Positions 6,131 through 6,758 of a stretch of 6,758 nucleotides of DNA are shown here, piece by piece; the first letter of the stretch is position 1, and the number at the start of each line of letters is the position of its first letter. The translations under genes and the position numbers were made by a program. The stretch spans positions 1 through 6,758 of the forward strand of contig CANHYS010000116.1 of the NCBI GenBank assembly GCA_947464585.1, read 5' to 3'. The DNA is from Planctomycetaceae bacterium. Its GTDB lineage: Bacteria; Planctomycetota; Planctomycetia; Pirellulales; UBA1268. The notes beneath the pieces were generated by a model. The model was not told where the DNA came from. It did not search any database and worked only from the letters and a program-made list of their open reading frames with translations.

Positions 6131-6391
6131 CTACTGCAGCCAGCCGAGCAGCAGCACCGCCGCCAACACCATGCCGAGCATGCCGCCCAGCCACACCGTC
6201 CAGTGCACGGTCGCCAGCCGAATCTGCGCCGGATCCTCGTGATGTGTGGCCGCGAAGATCAGGCTGGCCAGGGCCACCAGCGGCAGCCCGAAGAAAATCC
6301 CGGGCACCCGGCCTGCCAGCGACGCGAGCAGCGGCGCCTGCACAAGCCACGGGGAAACTGCCATGAGTGTCAGTGCTATCGTCGCTTCCAT
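6131..6391 (-). CDS. Small multi-span membrane protein, function unknown
   Basis: Predicted 86-residue hydrophobic protein with about three membrane segments: 4-26, 31-48 and 63-85. A short polar loop (HHEDPAQIR, 50-58) lies between the second and third. The ATG at 6391 is chosen because the frame upstream of it, open to 6556, runs through a tandem repeat and the tail of the preceding gene and is His/Pro-rich. GAGAG sits about 10 nt upstream as a modest Shine-Dalgarno. The phrase RVPGIFFGLPL faintly recalls small symporter-associated proteins of the DUF3311 type, but I would not assign it. It lies 61 nt downstream of a partial membrane-protein gene on the same strand and probably shares its transcript. 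Confidence 0.7.
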   Translation of the reverse strand: MEATIALTLMAVSPWLVQAPLLASLAGRVPGIFFGLPLVALASLIFAATHHEDPAQIRLATVHWTVWLGGMLGMVLAAVLLLGWLQ

Positions 6392-6410
6392 GCGAGCTTG
6401 TCTCTCGTGC

Positions 6411-6440
6411 AGGTGAGTGTGGGTGAGTAAGGGTGAGTAA
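6411..6440. repeat. 10-bp tandem repeat between two minus-strand genes
   Basis: Three consecutive 10-bp units on the plus strand: AGGTGAGTGT, GGGTGAGTAA, GGGTGAGTAA. The last two are identical and the first differs at three positions. The array fills half of the 61-bp gap between the partial gene's stop and the start of the 86-residue gene. A one-helical-turn period would suit a protein-binding array, but slippage-generated sequence is equally possible. Confidence 0.6.
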
Positions 6441-6452
6441 GGTTCGGGTGTG

Positions 6453-6758
6453 TCAGGAAGCGGATTCAGACGCTGACGGGAGTGGGGCCGCGGCCGGGTC
6501 GGCAGCGCGGCGTTTCTTTTCGTCCTCTGATGGACCGAGCGGCCCGGCCCAGGCATCGTAGATCACGAGCAGATTGAGCATGCCGGCGAGCATCGTGTAG
6601 AGCGTGCCGATCTCGAAGAACTTGCCCAGCTGCCGATGCCACTGGGCGAGTTGATCACGGCGAAATTGCTTCAGCGGTGGCTTGTCGAAGAAGTCGTCGG
6701 GCCGGATGTCGGGATCGTGTCGCGCGAGCTGGTCGGCGTAGGACCGCGAGACATACTG
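6453..6758 (-). CDS. C-terminal part of a membrane-associated protein (DUF6677-like), truncated by window edge
   Basis: Reading the minus strand from base 6758, the frame is open for 101 codons and stops with TGA at 6455-6453; its start lies outside the window. The visible part begins with a charged stretch rich in Arg, Asp and Gln (RPDDFFDKPPLKQF, DQLAQWHRQL). It then has KFFEIGTLYTMLAGMLN and LLVIYDAWAGPLG, a hydrophobic segment at about fragment residues 52-73, and ends in a low-complexity Ala/Pro/Ser/Lys tail. From memory, the wording around TLYTMLAGMLNLLVIYDAWAGP resembles the C-terminus of DUF6677, a planctomycete-rich membrane family of unknown function. This is a recollection, not a search result. 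The coding call itself is firm because of the coherent composition and the open frame. Confidence 0.75.
   Translation of the reverse strand, partial: QYVSRSYADQLARHDPDIRPDDFFDKPPLKQFRRDQLAQWHRQLGKFFEIGTLYTMLAGMLNLLVIYDAWAGPLGPSEDEKKRRAADPAAAPLPSASESAS

Noticed and set aside
6122..6133. Intergenic bidirectional terminator between rlmN and the 86-residue gene
   Set aside because: The gap is only 6 nt and I see no stem-loop with a T-tract around it.
6392..6556. N-terminal extension of the 86-residue protein to 6556
   Set aside because: It would read through a tandem repeat and out of frame through the tail of the preceding gene; composition is His/Pro/Arg-rich, while the hydrophobic protein begins cleanly at 6391.

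Overview
This window is GC-rich, gene-dense bacterial chromosome that looks planctomycetal (Pirellulales-like). That assignment is an inference. It rests on a SpoVG-family protein carrying an inserted Cys-rich zinc-ribbon segment, a LolC/E-type permease with a long Ala/Pro-rich periplasmic insert, a C-terminal fragment resembling the membrane family DUF6677, and mostly weak Shine-Dalgarno sequences. No mobile element, CRISPR array, tRNA or rRNA is visible. Most content is housekeeping.

Layout. Nucleotides 1-2017 (+): the 3' part of an FtsX/MacB-type ABC permease, overlapping by 8 nt an ABC ATPase of the LolD/MacB class; together they form an exporter or lipoprotein-extraction type complex. 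Nucleotides 2018-2121: a short intergenic region with a hairpin at the ATPase stop codon and a 13-bp direct repeat. Nucleotides 2122-2979 (+): a class IV aminotransferase, probably the branched-chain amino acid aminotransferase IlvE. Nucleotides 4890-2992 (-): a gene for a 71-residue single-span membrane protein of unknown function, then ispE (isoprenoid precursor synthesis, MEP pathway), then spoVG (nucleic-acid-binding regulator with a zinc-ribbon insert). A plausible sigma70-type promoter lies in front of ispE. Nucleotides 5006-6124 (+): rlmN, a radical-SAM rRNA/tRNA adenine C2 methyltransferase, divergent from the 71-residue gene. Nucleotides 6758-6131 (-): the C-terminal part of a membrane-associated protein and an 86-residue multi-span membrane protein, separated by a gap containing a 10-bp tandem repeat.

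Genes alternate in short strand blocks. The tail-to-tail gaps are very tight: 12 nt between ilvE and spoVG, and 6 nt between rlmN and the 86-residue gene. This leaves no room for dedicated intergenic terminators. The most noteworthy item is the zinc-ribbon SpoVG next to ispE, because an ispE-spoVG neighbourhood is also known from Firmicutes such as Bacillus. I found no convincing sign of a wholly new multi-gene system in this window.
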